Assembly (NCBI RefSeq): GCF_000423085.1
Contig: NZ_AUHH01000029.1
Coordinates: forward strand, 1 to 56,215
Reading direction: 5' to 3'
From: Granulicoccus phenolivorans DSM 17626 = NBRC 107789 = JCM 15570
Lineage (GTDB): Bacteria; Actinomycetota; Actinomycetes; Propionibacteriales; Propionibacteriaceae
Length of the DNA stretch: 56,215 nt
The translations under genes and the position numbers were made by a program. This document shows, in pieces, positions 9,078-16,915 of this stretch. The notes under the pieces were generated by a model. That model saw only the letters and a list, made by a program, of their open reading frames with translations. It was not told the origin of the DNA and searched no databases. Position 1 is the first letter of the stretch. Each line of letters starts with the position of its first letter.

Positions 9078-9138
9078 TTTGTCATCACTGATGGTAGATT
9101 TGTTACTTTGTGTGTCACTTTGTCACTCCGAGTGTCAA
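9078..9138 (-). promoter_or_regulatory. Putative operator/promoter of the Wadjet operon
   Basis: On the plus strand TTGTCACTCCGAGTGTCAA (9120-9138) is a 19-bp palindrome, eight of nine arm positions matching. Related half-sites follow toward the operon: TTTGTGTGTCAC (9108-9119), TTTGTTAC (9099-9106) and TTTGTCATCAC (9078-9088). ACTTTGT recurs exactly 12 bp apart (9105 and 9117). On the minus strand the same segment offers GTGACA followed 16 bp later by TACCAT as a possible -35/-10. The layout suits autoregulation by the HTH protein just downstream, which is inference. Confidence 0.5.
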
Positions 9139-9237
9139 CCGGGCGTGGCATTGGCAGGTTGTTGTACTTGTCGAGAATTTGTTGCGTCGGCCATGAACGC
9201 CACCCGCGGGTCAGTCGAGCGTCGGAGCGTGATGTCC

Positions 9238-10611
9238 TCAGTGCTGCATGTCTACGAAGCGGGAGTAGTGGCCCTGGAAGGCGGTCACCACGGTCCGGGT
9301 GGGCCCGTTCCGGTTCTTGGCGACGATGAAGTCGGCTTCCCCCAGGCGGGCGGACTCCTTGTCGTAGACATCCTCGCGGTGCAGCAGGATGACGATGTCG
9401 GCGTCCTGCTCCAGCGAGCCGGACTCACGCAGGTCCGACACGGCCGGCTTCTTGTCGGTGCGCTGCTCGGGCCCACGGTTCAACTGGGACATCGCGACCA
9501 CCGGCACGCCGAGTTCCTTGGCCAGCAGCTTGATCTGCCGGGAGAACTCGGAGACCTCGAGTTGGCGGGACTCGACCTTGCGGCCCGACGACATCAGCTG
9601 CAGGTAGTCGATCACGATCAGCTTCAGGTTGTGCTTCTGCTTCAGCCGGCGCGCCTTGGCCCGGATCTCCATCATCGTCAGGTTCGGCGAGTCGTCGATG
9701 AACAGTGGGGCGGCGGAGATGTCGGCCATCTTGTTGGCCAGTCGCTGCCAGTCGTCCTCACTCATATTGCCCTTGCGGACATGGTCGAGCAGGATGCCGG
9801 CCTCGGCGGACAACAGGCGCATCACGATCTCGACCTTGCTCATCTCCAGGGAGAAGATCGCCGAGCACATCCCGTGCTTGATCGAGGCCGAGCGCGCGAA
9901 ATCCAGCCCCAGGGTGGACTTGCCCATCGCCGGACGCGCCGCGAGGATCACCATCTGGCCCGGATGCAGCCCGTTGGTGAGTTCGTCCAACTCGATGAAA
10001 CCGGTGGGGACCCCGCCCATCTCACCGGTCCGGGCGCCCAGGGCCTCGATCTCGTCGAGGGTCGCTTCCATGATCTCCGACAGCGGCGCGTAGTCCTCGG
10101 AAGTCTTCCCGTCGGTGACGGCGTACACCTCGGCCTGGGCGCGGTCGACCAGTTCGGAGGCATTGCCCTCCCCGGCGTACCCCATCTGGGCGATCCGCAC
10201 CGACGCCTCGACCAGGCGCCGCAGGATCGCCTTGTCGCGCACGATCTGCGCGTAGTGCCCGGCATTGGCCGCGATCGACACACTGGCCAGCAGGTCGTGC
10301 AGGTAGGGATGCCCGCCGACCTTGGCCAACTGGCCGGTGCGGCCCAGCTCATCGGCGACGGTGATCGCGTCGGCGGGATGGCCCCGCCCGTACAAGCTGA
10401 GAATGGCGTCGAAGATGAACTCGTGGGCCGGCTTGTAGAAGTCGGTCGGCCGCACCACCTCGACCACATCGGCGATGGCGTCCTGGCTCATCAGCATCGC
10501 GCCCAGCACCGACTGCTCGGCGGCCAGATCCTGAGGTGGCGTCCGATCGCCCACCCCCCGGAGCTCATCGAGATCCGCGTGATCGGTGTAGGACCTGGAA
10601 TCTGTGCTCAC
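9238..10611 (-). CDS. dnaB: Replicative DNA helicase DnaB
   Basis: A 457-residue hexameric helicase that unwinds DNA ahead of the replisome. The N-terminal domain (PQDLAAEQSVLGAML...FYKPAHEFIFDAI) is followed by a linker and the RecA-like ATPase core. The core has Walker A ARPAMGKST, Walker B KLIVIDYLQLM, the FSLEMSK motif and a C-terminal REDVYD...EADFIVAKNRNGPT segment. Length is normal and there is no intein in the P-loop. The GTG at 10611 is chosen because GGAAGGGG sits six bases upstream and conservation begins shortly after it. In actinobacteria dnaB usually lies near the origin with rpsR/rplI, but here its neighbours are the Wadjet operon and copZ. Confidence 0.97.
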   Translation of the reverse strand: MSTDSRSYTDHADLDELRGVGDRTPPQDLAAEQSVLGAMLMSQDAIADVVEVVRPTDFYKPAHEFIFDAILSLYGRGHPADAITVADELGRTGQLAKVGGHPYLHDLLASVSIAANAGHYAQIVRDKAILRRLVEASVRIAQMGYAGEGNASELVDRAQAEVYAVTDGKTSEDYAPLSEIMEATLDEIEALGARTGEMGGVPTGFIELDELTNGLHPGQMVILAARPAMGKSTLGLDFARSASIKHGMCSAIFSLEMSKVEIVMRLLSAEAGILLDHVRKGNMSEDDWQRLANKMADISAAPLFIDDSPNLTMMEIRAKARRLKQKHNLKLIVIDYLQLMSSGRKVESRQLEVSEFSRQIKLLAKELGVPVVAMSQLNRGPEQRTDKKPAVSDLRESGSLEQDADIVILLHREDVYDKESARLGEADFIVAKNRNGPTRTVVTAFQGHYSRFVDMQH

Positions 10612-10750
10612 GAACGCCCCTTCCCGACAGGCAACTGCCGGCTGCCGATGATCTGCCGGCGACTCTAGGTGCCAGGACTGACACATATTGCTCGTCGGCT
10701 CGGCAACCGTACGCCCAATCCACCCGGCTGTCACCACGCGCCGCGGGCAG

Positions 10751-10977
10751 TTATCCACAGGCCTTGTGGACATCCGCTGTGGCATCGTTCGTGCCCTGGG
10801 GACAGGTCGGGGGATAACCCGCCCCTCGATCCACAGTTTCTGCGCTGACTAGGCATATCAATATTTTTTCGACGTGGATAACACCGTGCGCCAGAGGCTG
10901 TGGAGCGCCCACTATCAGCCTCTCTCGGTGCGCCGCAAGGCCGATCGGCCCCCAAACCGGGGGGAATCTGTGGATAG
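10751..10977. promoter_or_regulatory. Cluster of DnaA-box-like 9-mers flanking an AT-rich stretch
   Basis: Between dnaB and copZ there is a 447-bp gene-free stretch. It holds an exact TTATCCACA (10751-10759, plus). Near matches on the minus strand are ATGTCCACA (10765-10773), TTATCCACG (10873-10881) and CTATCCACA (10969-10977); a weaker CGATCCACA is at 10827-10835. An AT-rich run, CATATCAATATTTTTTC, sits among them (about 10854-10870). These fit the DnaA consensus TTWTNCACA within one or two bases. The canonical actinobacterial origin lies between dnaA and dnaN, so this could be a secondary DnaA-binding or dnaB-control region rather than oriC. Confidence 0.5.
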
Positions 10978-11000
10978 TCCGCACAGGCACGGCGATCTGA

Positions 11001-11029
11001 TTGGGGTATACGGGGGAGGGGTATATAGT
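11001..11029 (+). promoter_or_regulatory. copZ promoter with overlapping metal-responsive operator-like repeat
   Basis: TTGGGG (11001-11006), a 17-bp spacer and TATAGT (11024-11029) form a plausible promoter. In the spacer GGGGTATA occurs twice with a 15-bp period (11003 and 11018). TATAC...GTATA also forms an outer inverted repeat around a G-run. G/C tracts flanked by TAT/ATA resemble CsoR-type copper operators, but symmetry is imperfect, so assignment to CsoR is inference. Confidence 0.45.
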
Positions 11030-11058
11030 GGATTCGTCCCCACGGTAAGGAGAGAGCC

Positions 11059-11271
11059 ATGGCAACCACCAACTACGTCGTTTCCGGGATGACCTGCGGT
11101 CACTGCACCAACGCGGTCACCGAAGAGGTCAGCGCGATTCCCGGTGTCACCAGCGTCAATGTCGTCCTGGACAACGGAGCGATGACCGTCGAATCCGACG
11201 ACGCCATCGACCTGGTCAAGATCACCGAGGCGGTCTCCGAAGCCGGCGACTACACCGTCGTGCCGGCCTGA
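11059..11271 (+). CDS. copZ: Heavy-metal-associated domain protein, copper chaperone CopZ-like
   Basis: A complete 70-residue HMA domain. The metal-binding loop GMTCGHC lies at residues 10-16 and supplies the two cysteines that hold Cu(I). The rest follows the ferredoxin-like pattern (V.EEVSAIPGVTSVNVVLDNGAMTVES...ITEAVSEAGDYTV). A strong AAGGAGAGAG site precedes the ATG. No CopA ATPase or CsoR lies alongside, so its partner is encoded elsewhere. A role in cytoplasmic copper delivery is inferred from the family. Confidence 0.88.
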   Translation: MATTNYVVSGMTCGHCTNAVTEEVSAIPGVTSVNVVLDNGAMTVESDDAIDLVKITEAVSEAGDYTVVPA

Positions 11272-11342
11272 CCGATGCCTTCGGCGGGTTCCGTCTGACG
11301 GACCGAAGCTGAGGTCTTCTCAGGGCCGATTTGGATACCGCT

Positions 11343-11376
11343 GGCCCCGACGTTACCATTTCGTGACGTCGGGGCC
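11343..11376 (+). terminator. Strong hairpin downstream of copZ, probable terminator
   Basis: GGCCCCGACGT and ACGTCGGGGCC form a perfect 11-bp stem around a 12-nt loop, followed by TTGCGTTTGCTT. It lies between copZ and the wall-protein gene, 64 bp before the latter's start. A smaller imperfect hairpin (GGTTCCGTC/TGACGGACC, 11288-11305) precedes it. Confidence 0.6.
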
Positions 11377-11439
11377 TTGCGTTTGCTTGGCCAAGGACGG
11401 CTGGCCCACCGGGCCGACCGAATCGGATTTTGGAGAAGT

Positions 11440-12759
11440 ATGCGCAAGAAGGTTATTCCGCTGGCGATCGCCGGTGGTGTCCTGATCGCCTCGGGTGGTG
11501 TCCTCGGTGCCAACGCCGCGCTGGCCAAGGACGTTCAGCTGTCGGTCGATGGCGTACCGGTCCAGGTGAAGACGAACTCGGGCACGGTCGGAGATGTGCT
11601 GAAGCAGCGCAAGATCACTGTCGGCGCGAAGGACCTGGTGGCTCCCAGCTTCGACCAGAAGATCTCCGACGGCCAGTCGATCTCGGTGCGCTACGGCCGC
11701 GAGCTGCGGCTGGACGTGGACGGTCACAAGTCGAGCACCTGGACCACGTCGGCCACGGTGGACGAAGCCCTCAACGAGTTGTCGGTTCGCGACGGGTCCG
11801 AAGTTTCGGCCTCTCGTAGCACCGCCATCCCGCGCGAAGGCATGGATCTGACGATCAAGACCGCCAAGCAGGTGGAGATCGTGCAGAACGGCGAGGCCAA
11901 GAGCTACACCGTGCTCGGCGAGAACGTCGGCGACGGCCTGAAGAACGCCGGCATCGAGATCACCGACAAGAACGTGGTCGATCCCGCGGTCACCGAGCCG
12001 CTGGTCGAGGGTGGCACGATCACCGTCAGCACCCAGGACGTCAAGCAGACGACCAACGAGACCGACATCGATTACAAGACGGTCCGCAAGGAAACCGACA
12101 GCCTGCCCAAGGGCACCGAGAAGGTGCAGACCGCCGGTGTCAAGGGCAAGCACATCGAGGTCTGGGAAGAGCGCTTCGTCGACGGCAAGTCGGTGGAGAA
12201 GAAGAAGGTCTCCGAGAAGACCGACCCGCAGCCGGTCGATGAGGTCGTCCTCGTCGGCACCGGTAAGGCCACCCCGACCCCGACGCCGTCGCAGAGCAAG
12301 TCGTCCTCGGCGTCCAGTGCCCCGAGCAGCTCCTCGGCCAGCAAGTCGGCCGACGCGTCCCAGAGCTCCGGCGGGTCCTCCTCCTCCAGCTCCTCCAGCT
12401 CCAGCAAGTCGAGCTCCTCCTCGAACTCCGGCTCCAGCAAGTCCAGCCAGAGCTCGGCCGCCCAGGACACCTCGCCCGCCCAGGGCGCTTCCTGCCAGGC
12501 CTCGTTCTACTACGAGCCCCAGATCACCGCTTCCGGTGAGCAGTTCGACCCCAGCGCGATGACCGCGGCCCACAAGACGCTGCCGCTGGGCTCGATGGTC
12601 AAGGTGACCAACCCGGCCACCGGCAAGACCGTCACCGTTCGGATCAACGACCGTGGCCCGTACATCGGTGGTCGCTGCCTCGACCTGTCCCAGGCCGCCT
12701 TCGCGGCGATCGGCAACACCGGCTCCGGCGTGATGACCGTCACCTACCAGGTGCTGTGA
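11440..12759 (+). CDS. Secreted DUF348-G5-RlpA-type cell-wall protein
   Basis: A 439-residue exported protein. A signal peptide (MRKKVIPLAIAGG...ALA) covers residues 1-29. Three DUF348 ubiquitin-like modules follow (about 31-72, 84-127 and 142-187), then a G5 domain (~195-268, with WEERFVDGKSVEKKKVSEK) and a serine-rich linker (~270-350). The end is an RlpA-type double-psi barrel (~355-439) with FYYEPQITASGEQF, TAAHKTLPLGSMVKVTN and RINDRGPYIGGRCLDLS. The His of TAAHKTLP and Asp of NDRGP match catalytic positions of RlpA transglycosylases. DUF348-G5 normally leads into an Rpf lysozyme-like domain, so this looks like a resuscitation factor with a swapped catalytic end. GGAGAAGT precedes the ATG; a terminator follows. 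Confidence 0.88.
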   Translation: MRKKVIPLAIAGGVLIASGGVLGANAALAKDVQLSVDGVPVQVKTNSGTVGDVLKQRKITVGAKDLVAPSFDQKISDGQSISVRYGRELRLDVDGHKSSTWTTSATVDEALNELSVRDGSEVSASRSTAIPREGMDLTIKTAKQVEIVQNGEAKSYTVLGENVGDGLKNAGIEITDKNVVDPAVTEPLVEGGTITVSTQDVKQTTNETDIDYKTVRKETDSLPKGTEKVQTAGVKGKHIEVWEERFVDGKSVEKKKVSEKTDPQPVDEVVLVGTGKATPTPTPSQSKSSSASSAPSSSSASKSADASQSSGGSSSSSSSSSSKSSSSSNSGSSKSSQSSAAQDTSPAQGASCQASFYYEPQITASGEQFDPSAMTAAHKTLPLGSMVKVTNPATGKTVTVRINDRGPYIGGRCLDLSQAAFAAIGNTGSGVMTVTYQVL

Positions 12760-12781
12760 TCACCCCGCACTGAACGCCGCC

Positions 12782-12825
12782 GACCGGCCGGACCCCACAC
12801 CCAGGGGTCCGGCCGGTCCTTTTTT
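12782..12825 (+). terminator. Rho-independent terminator of the RlpA-type gene
   Basis: GACCGGCCGGACCCC (12782-12796) and GGGGTCCGGCCGGTC (12804-12818) form a perfect 15-bp stem with a 7-nt loop, followed at once by CTTTTTT. Confidence 0.93.
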
Positions 12826-12868
12826 CGGGGGACTGTCTCCCGGCTCCGAACCGCCGGACACTGAACGT

Positions 12869-13594
12869 ATGGATACCGAAGTCTCGGAGATCGCCACGGG
12901 CATCTACCGACTTTCCACCCTGGTTCCGGACGTCGCCCCCGGTGGCTTCGCCTTCAACCAGTACTTGGTCACCGGCGAACAGCCGCTGCTGTTCCACACC
13001 GGGCAGCGCGCCATGTTCCCCCTCACCTCCGCCGCGGCGGCGACCGTGCTCCCGCTGGAGCAACTGCGCTGGATCAGCTTCGGCCACGTGGAGGCCGACG
13101 AATGCGGGGCGATGAACCGCTGGCTGGCGGCGGCACCGCAGGCTCAGGTGCTGTTCAACGGTCTCGGGATCAACGTTTCGCTCAACGACCTGGCCGACCG
13201 CCCACCGGTGGTCGCCGATCCCGATCAGCCGATCGACACCGGCGGGCACGTGTTCCGGACCATCCCCACCCCGCACGTGCCGCACGGCTGGGAGGCCCAG
13301 CTCCTCTACGACCGGACGACCCGAACCCTGTTCTGCGGTGACCTCTTCACCCGGATCGGGCACACCCCGCCACTGGTGGACGGTGCCGACCTCATCGAGC
13401 CGGCCCTGGCTGCCGAGGACATCTTCCACTCCACCGCCCCGACGGCGCTGGCCGGGAAGACGATGCGCCAGCTGGCCGAACTGGAGATCGACACGCTGGC
13501 CCTGATGCACGGCCCGGCCTATGTCGGCGACTGCCGCCGGGCCCTGCTCGACCTCGCCGACGCCTACGACCGCCGCCTCACCGAGGCCGGGTGA
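12869..13594 (+). CDS. MBL-fold protein with a flavodiiron-type metal site
   Basis: A 241-residue metallo-beta-lactamase-fold protein of the ODP/FprA-like branch. Putative diiron ligands are visible: HVEADE (residues ~72-77), the later HVPHGWE, FCGDLFTR and MHGPAY near the C-terminus. Flavodiiron proteins use the same order of ligands to reduce O2 or NO, but the flavodoxin domain is absent here, so an external electron donor or another chemistry must apply. The ATG at 12869 lacks a clear ribosome-binding site. It converges on the cytochrome bd genes, which may hint at oxygen-related physiology; that link is inference. Confidence 0.8.
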   Translation: MDTEVSEIATGIYRLSTLVPDVAPGGFAFNQYLVTGEQPLLFHTGQRAMFPLTSAAAATVLPLEQLRWISFGHVEADECGAMNRWLAAAPQAQVLFNGLGINVSLNDLADRPPVVADPDQPIDTGGHVFRTIPTPHVPHGWEAQLLYDRTTRTLFCGDLFTRIGHTPPLVDGADLIEPALAAEDIFHSTAPTALAGKTMRQLAELEIDTLALMHGPAYVGDCRRALLDLADAYDRRLTEAG

Positions 13595-13677
13595 CAGTTT
13601 GGGTGCAGCAGAATTCGACCAGGCCCTGCGACACGCCGGCTGACAGAGGTCGGGAAAGATCTACTGCACCGAAACTG
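13595..13677. terminator. Imperfect inverted repeat between convergent genes, probable bidirectional terminator
   Basis: CAGTTTGGGTGCAGCAGA (13595-13612) pairs with TCTACTGCACCGAAACTG (13660-13677), 16 of 18 positions matching. The right arm overlaps the last codons and stop of cydC. The position between the MBL gene and cydC fits a shared terminator. Confidence 0.4.
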
Positions 13678-15241
13678 ACGGTTGGAGGTCGATCCGGGCC
13701 TCGCAGCGGGCGATCAGGTCCGGATCGTGGGTGATCACCAGCATGGCGGCGCCCTCGGTCTGCGCCCACAGGTCGGCCACCAGCGCGTCGGCGGTCTCCC
13801 GATCCAGATGTTCGGTCGGTTCGTCGAGAATCCAGACCTGATGCTCGCCGACCAGCAGCCGGGCCAGCGCCAACCGGCGGGCCTCGCCGCCGGACAGGGC
13901 CGAACCGTCCTCGCCGACCATTCGCTCCGGTGCCAGGTCCAGGCCGGCCCGGGTCAGGGCGGTGCGGATCTCCTCGGGCGAGGCATCCCGCTTCCCGATC
14001 CGGATGTTCTCGGCCACGGTGGTGTTGAAGATGTGCGCGTCCTGAGCCAGATAGCCCACCGTGCCACGCCGCTCCACCGACCCGGCGAGGGGCTCGATCA
14101 GGCCGAGCAGGGTCGCGGCCACGGTGGTCTTTCCGACCCCGCTGGGCCCGGTCAGAGCGATCCGTTGCCCGGGCCGCACACTCAGGTTCACCCCCGTCAG
14201 GATCGCGGCCTCCCCGGGCCAGCCGATCGATGCCTCATGCAGGGCCAGCCCGGGGCGGTCGGACTCGCTGCCGGCGGCCAGATCTCCGGTGCCGACCGCC
14301 GGTTCGGCCAACACCGCGCGGACCCGGCCGAGCGAGGCGTACGCCCGGGTGAGGGTCTGCGCGGCCTGGGGCAGATCCGACAACACCTCGTGCAGCGCCA
14401 GCGGGGTCAGCACCAGCACCGCCAGATGGATCCGATTCAACTCACCCGATGCCACCGCCGGGATCCCCACCGCGAGCGCGACCACCACCGACAACCCGGC
14501 GGCCAGCACCATCAGCGCCCCGGCCGCGCCCCGGACCAGGGCAGCCCGGGCCTCGGCCCGTTCCAGCCGCCGATCCACCTCGAGCACCCCGGTCAGCTCC
14601 CGCTCGTCCCCGTACGCCGCCAGGTCGACCGCGGCATGATTCAACTGACCCACCCGGTCGGCCAGTGCCCCGCGCAGCGGCGCGATCTCCCGGTCGGCCC
14701 GCCGGGACACCAGGCGTGCCAGCAGCGGCACCACAGCCCCGGCCAGCGCCGCGGACACCAACAGGCCCACGCCCGCGCCGGGGGACAGCGCCATGATCGC
14801 CACGCTCACCCCGACCGAGAGCACCGTCAGCGAGGTGAACGGCAGTAGCACCCGGACCACCAGATCCTGGATCGCCTCCACATCGGTGACGATGCGGACC
14901 AGCAGGTCGCCCTTGCGGCGCCCGAGCAGAGTGGTCCCGGCCAGCGCCCGATACACCCGCAGCCGCAGCCCGCTCTGCAGGCGCAGCGCCAGGGAGTGCG
15001 AGACGAGCCGCTCGGCGTACCGGAAGGCGCCCTTGCCCAGGCCGGTCGCGCGCACCGCGACGATCGTGGTCTGCAACCACAGGATCGGCGGATGCTCAGC
15101 CGCCCACGAGATCAGCAGTCCGGACGCCGCCATCAGACCGACCGAGCACAGCGCGGTGAGCAGGCTGAGCAGCAGGGCCAGCGCGAAGCGGCGACGCGAG
15201 CCGGGTACATCGGCGAACAGGGTCCGTAGCAACCCGATCAT
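13661..15241 (-). CDS. cydC: Thiol-reductant ABC exporter subunit CydC
   Basis: A 526-residue half-transporter needed, with CydD, to export cysteine/glutathione-type thiols for cytochrome bd assembly. Six membrane helices occupy the first ~300 residues. The nucleotide-binding domain has Walker A GPSGVGKTT, signature LSGGEARRLALARLL, Walker B VWILDEPTEHLD and H-loop VITHD. The ATG overlaps the cydD stop as ATGA. Fourth gene of the cydABDC operon. Confidence 0.93.
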   Translation of the reverse strand: MIGLLRTLFADVPGSRRRFALALLLSLLTALCSVGLMAASGLLISWAAEHPPILWLQTTIVAVRATGLGKGAFRYAERLVSHSLALRLQSGLRLRVYRALAGTTLLGRRKGDLLVRIVTDVEAIQDLVVRVLLPFTSLTVLSVGVSVAIMALSPGAGVGLLVSAALAGAVVPLLARLVSRRADREIAPLRGALADRVGQLNHAAVDLAAYGDERELTGVLEVDRRLERAEARAALVRGAAGALMVLAAGLSVVVALAVGIPAVASGELNRIHLAVLVLTPLALHEVLSDLPQAAQTLTRAYASLGRVRAVLAEPAVGTGDLAAGSESDRPGLALHEASIGWPGEAAILTGVNLSVRPGQRIALTGPSGVGKTTVAATLLGLIEPLAGSVERRGTVGYLAQDAHIFNTTVAENIRIGKRDASPEEIRTALTRAGLDLAPERMVGEDGSALSGGEARRLALARLLVGEHQVWILDEPTEHLDRETADALVADLWAQTEGAAMLVITHDPDLIARCEARIDLQPSVSVQ

Positions 15242-16914
15242 GACGACACCTGCGCTCCCACGCTGACCACCCGGTCGGCGGCGGCGATCACCGCCGGCCG
15301 GTGGGTCACCACCAGCGCGGCAACCCCGGCGGCGCGCACCTCGGCGATGATCTCGGCCTCGGTATCGGTGTCCAGGCCGGCGGTCGGCTCGTCGAGGACC
15401 AACAGTCGACCTCCGGCCTCGATCCGCAGCAGGGCCCGGGCCAGCGCGACCCGGCGCCGCTCGCCGGCCGAAAGCCCCTCCCCGGAGTCCCCGATCTCCC
15501 GATTCGCCCCCAGTCCGGCCGCCCGGGCCCGGGACAGGGCCGTCTCGACCTGTGCGTCGGCTGCGCCCGGGTCGCCCAGGCGTACGTTGTCGGCGATGGT
15601 TCCGTTGATGATGCCGGGCTCCTGCGCCACCCAGGCCAGCTGGGACCGCCAGGTCGCGATGTCGCAGTCGGCGAGGTCCACCCCAGCCAGCAGGACCCGG
15701 CCGTCGGTCGGGGCGACGAAGCCGAGCAGCGCCGCCAGCGCCGTCGATTTCCCGCTGCCACTGGGGCCGACCAGGGCCACCACCTCACCGGGCCGCACCT
15801 CCAGGCTCAGTCCGGTCAGCGCCGGCTCGCTCGTGCCGGGATAGGTGACACTCACGTTCTCCAGCGCCACCGGACCCTGCGCGGGGGCAGGACGGGTGCC
15901 GCCGGGCAGGTCGGTCCCGTCGATCACCGCGAAGGCCTCATCGGCGGCGGCAATCCCGTCCACCGAGTCGTGGTAGTGCGCACCGACCTTGCGGACCGGC
16001 AGGTACGCCTCGGGCGCCAGCATCAGCACAAACAGCCCGGCCGCCAGATCGAGCTGGCCGTAGACCAGCCGGATCCCGATCGGCACCGCCACCAGCGCCA
16101 CCGAGTAGGTCGCCACCAACTCGAGCACGAACGCCGACAGGAACGACACCCGCAGCGTCGACATCGTCTCCTCGCGGTGCTTCTCCTCGGTGCGGATCAG
16201 GCCGGTCTCCTGCGCCCGCGCCCGACCGAAGACCTGCAGTGTGGGGAGCCCGGCGACCAGGTCCCCGAAATGATGGGCGAGCCGGGATTGCACCACCCAG
16301 CGCCGATCCATCCGGGCCTGGGTCACCTTCCCGATCAGAATCATGAACATCGGGATCAGCGGCAGGGTCAACGCGATGATCAGGGCGGACTCCCAATCGG
16401 TCAGCACGATCGCCACCAGCACGATCACCGGAACGGTCAGCGCCAGCCCGAGCTGCGGCAGATACTTCGCGTAGTAGCCGTCCAGGGCGTCCAGACCCTG
16501 GGTCATCAGCGTGATCAGCCGCCCGGTGGGCTGGGGCCGGGTCGGGGCCGCCAGCCGCGCGGCGACGATGTCGTGGCGCAACTGGGCCTTCACCCGCGCC
16601 GCGCTGCGATGGGCCAGGCAGGAGTTCACCCAGGCCAGGCCCGCCCGGCCGAGCAGGATCAGCGCGAACAGCCCGATCGCCCCGGCCGGCCCCCCGAACG
16701 GGACACCGGCCGGCGAGCGATCCGCGAAGACCCCGGCGACGGTCTGCGACAGCACCCACGACTGCGCCAGGACCAGCACCGCGGTGAGGATTCCGATCCC
16801 CACCGCGGCCACCAGGTACCTCCGGGTCGCCCGGGCCCGGCGCCACAGCCGCGGATCGACCGCCCCGCCGCGCCGCGATCGCTGCGTCCCGGTCGGCGAT
16901 CCCGGACTCACCAA
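15238..16914 (-). CDS. cydD: Thiol-reductant ABC exporter subunit CydD
   Basis: A 558-residue ABC half-transporter, partner of CydC. An N-terminal membrane domain (YLVAAVGIGILTAVLVLAQSWVLS onward) precedes an ATPase domain with Walker A GPSGSGKST, signature LSAGERRRVALARALL and Walker B LLVLDEPTAGLD. The first frame codon is TTG at 16914, directly followed by GTG at 16911; neither has a clear ribosome-binding site. The gap to cydB is one base, so translational coupling is likely. Confidence 0.93.
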   Translation of the reverse strand: MVSPGSPTGTQRSRRGGAVDPRLWRRARATRRYLVAAVGIGILTAVLVLAQSWVLSQTVAGVFADRSPAGVPFGGPAGAIGLFALILLGRAGLAWVNSCLAHRSAARVKAQLRHDIVAARLAAPTRPQPTGRLITLMTQGLDALDGYYAKYLPQLGLALTVPVIVLVAIVLTDWESALIIALTLPLIPMFMILIGKVTQARMDRRWVVQSRLAHHFGDLVAGLPTLQVFGRARAQETGLIRTEEKHREETMSTLRVSFLSAFVLELVATYSVALVAVPIGIRLVYGQLDLAAGLFVLMLAPEAYLPVRKVGAHYHDSVDGIAAADEAFAVIDGTDLPGGTRPAPAQGPVALENVSVTYPGTSEPALTGLSLEVRPGEVVALVGPSGSGKSTALAALLGFVAPTDGRVLLAGVDLADCDIATWRSQLAWVAQEPGIINGTIADNVRLGDPGAADAQVETALSRARAAGLGANREIGDSGEGLSAGERRRVALARALLRIEAGGRLLVLDEPTAGLDTDTEAEIIAEVRAAGVAALVVTHRPAVIAAADRVVSVGAQVSS

Positions 16915-16915
16915 C

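Noticed and set aside
11272-11439. Possible c-di-AMP (ydaO-type) riboswitch before the DUF348-G5-RlpA gene
   Set aside because: Such riboswitches often precede rpf-like genes, but I could not align the conserved core here. The visible structure is a simple 11-bp hairpin better explained as the copZ terminator.
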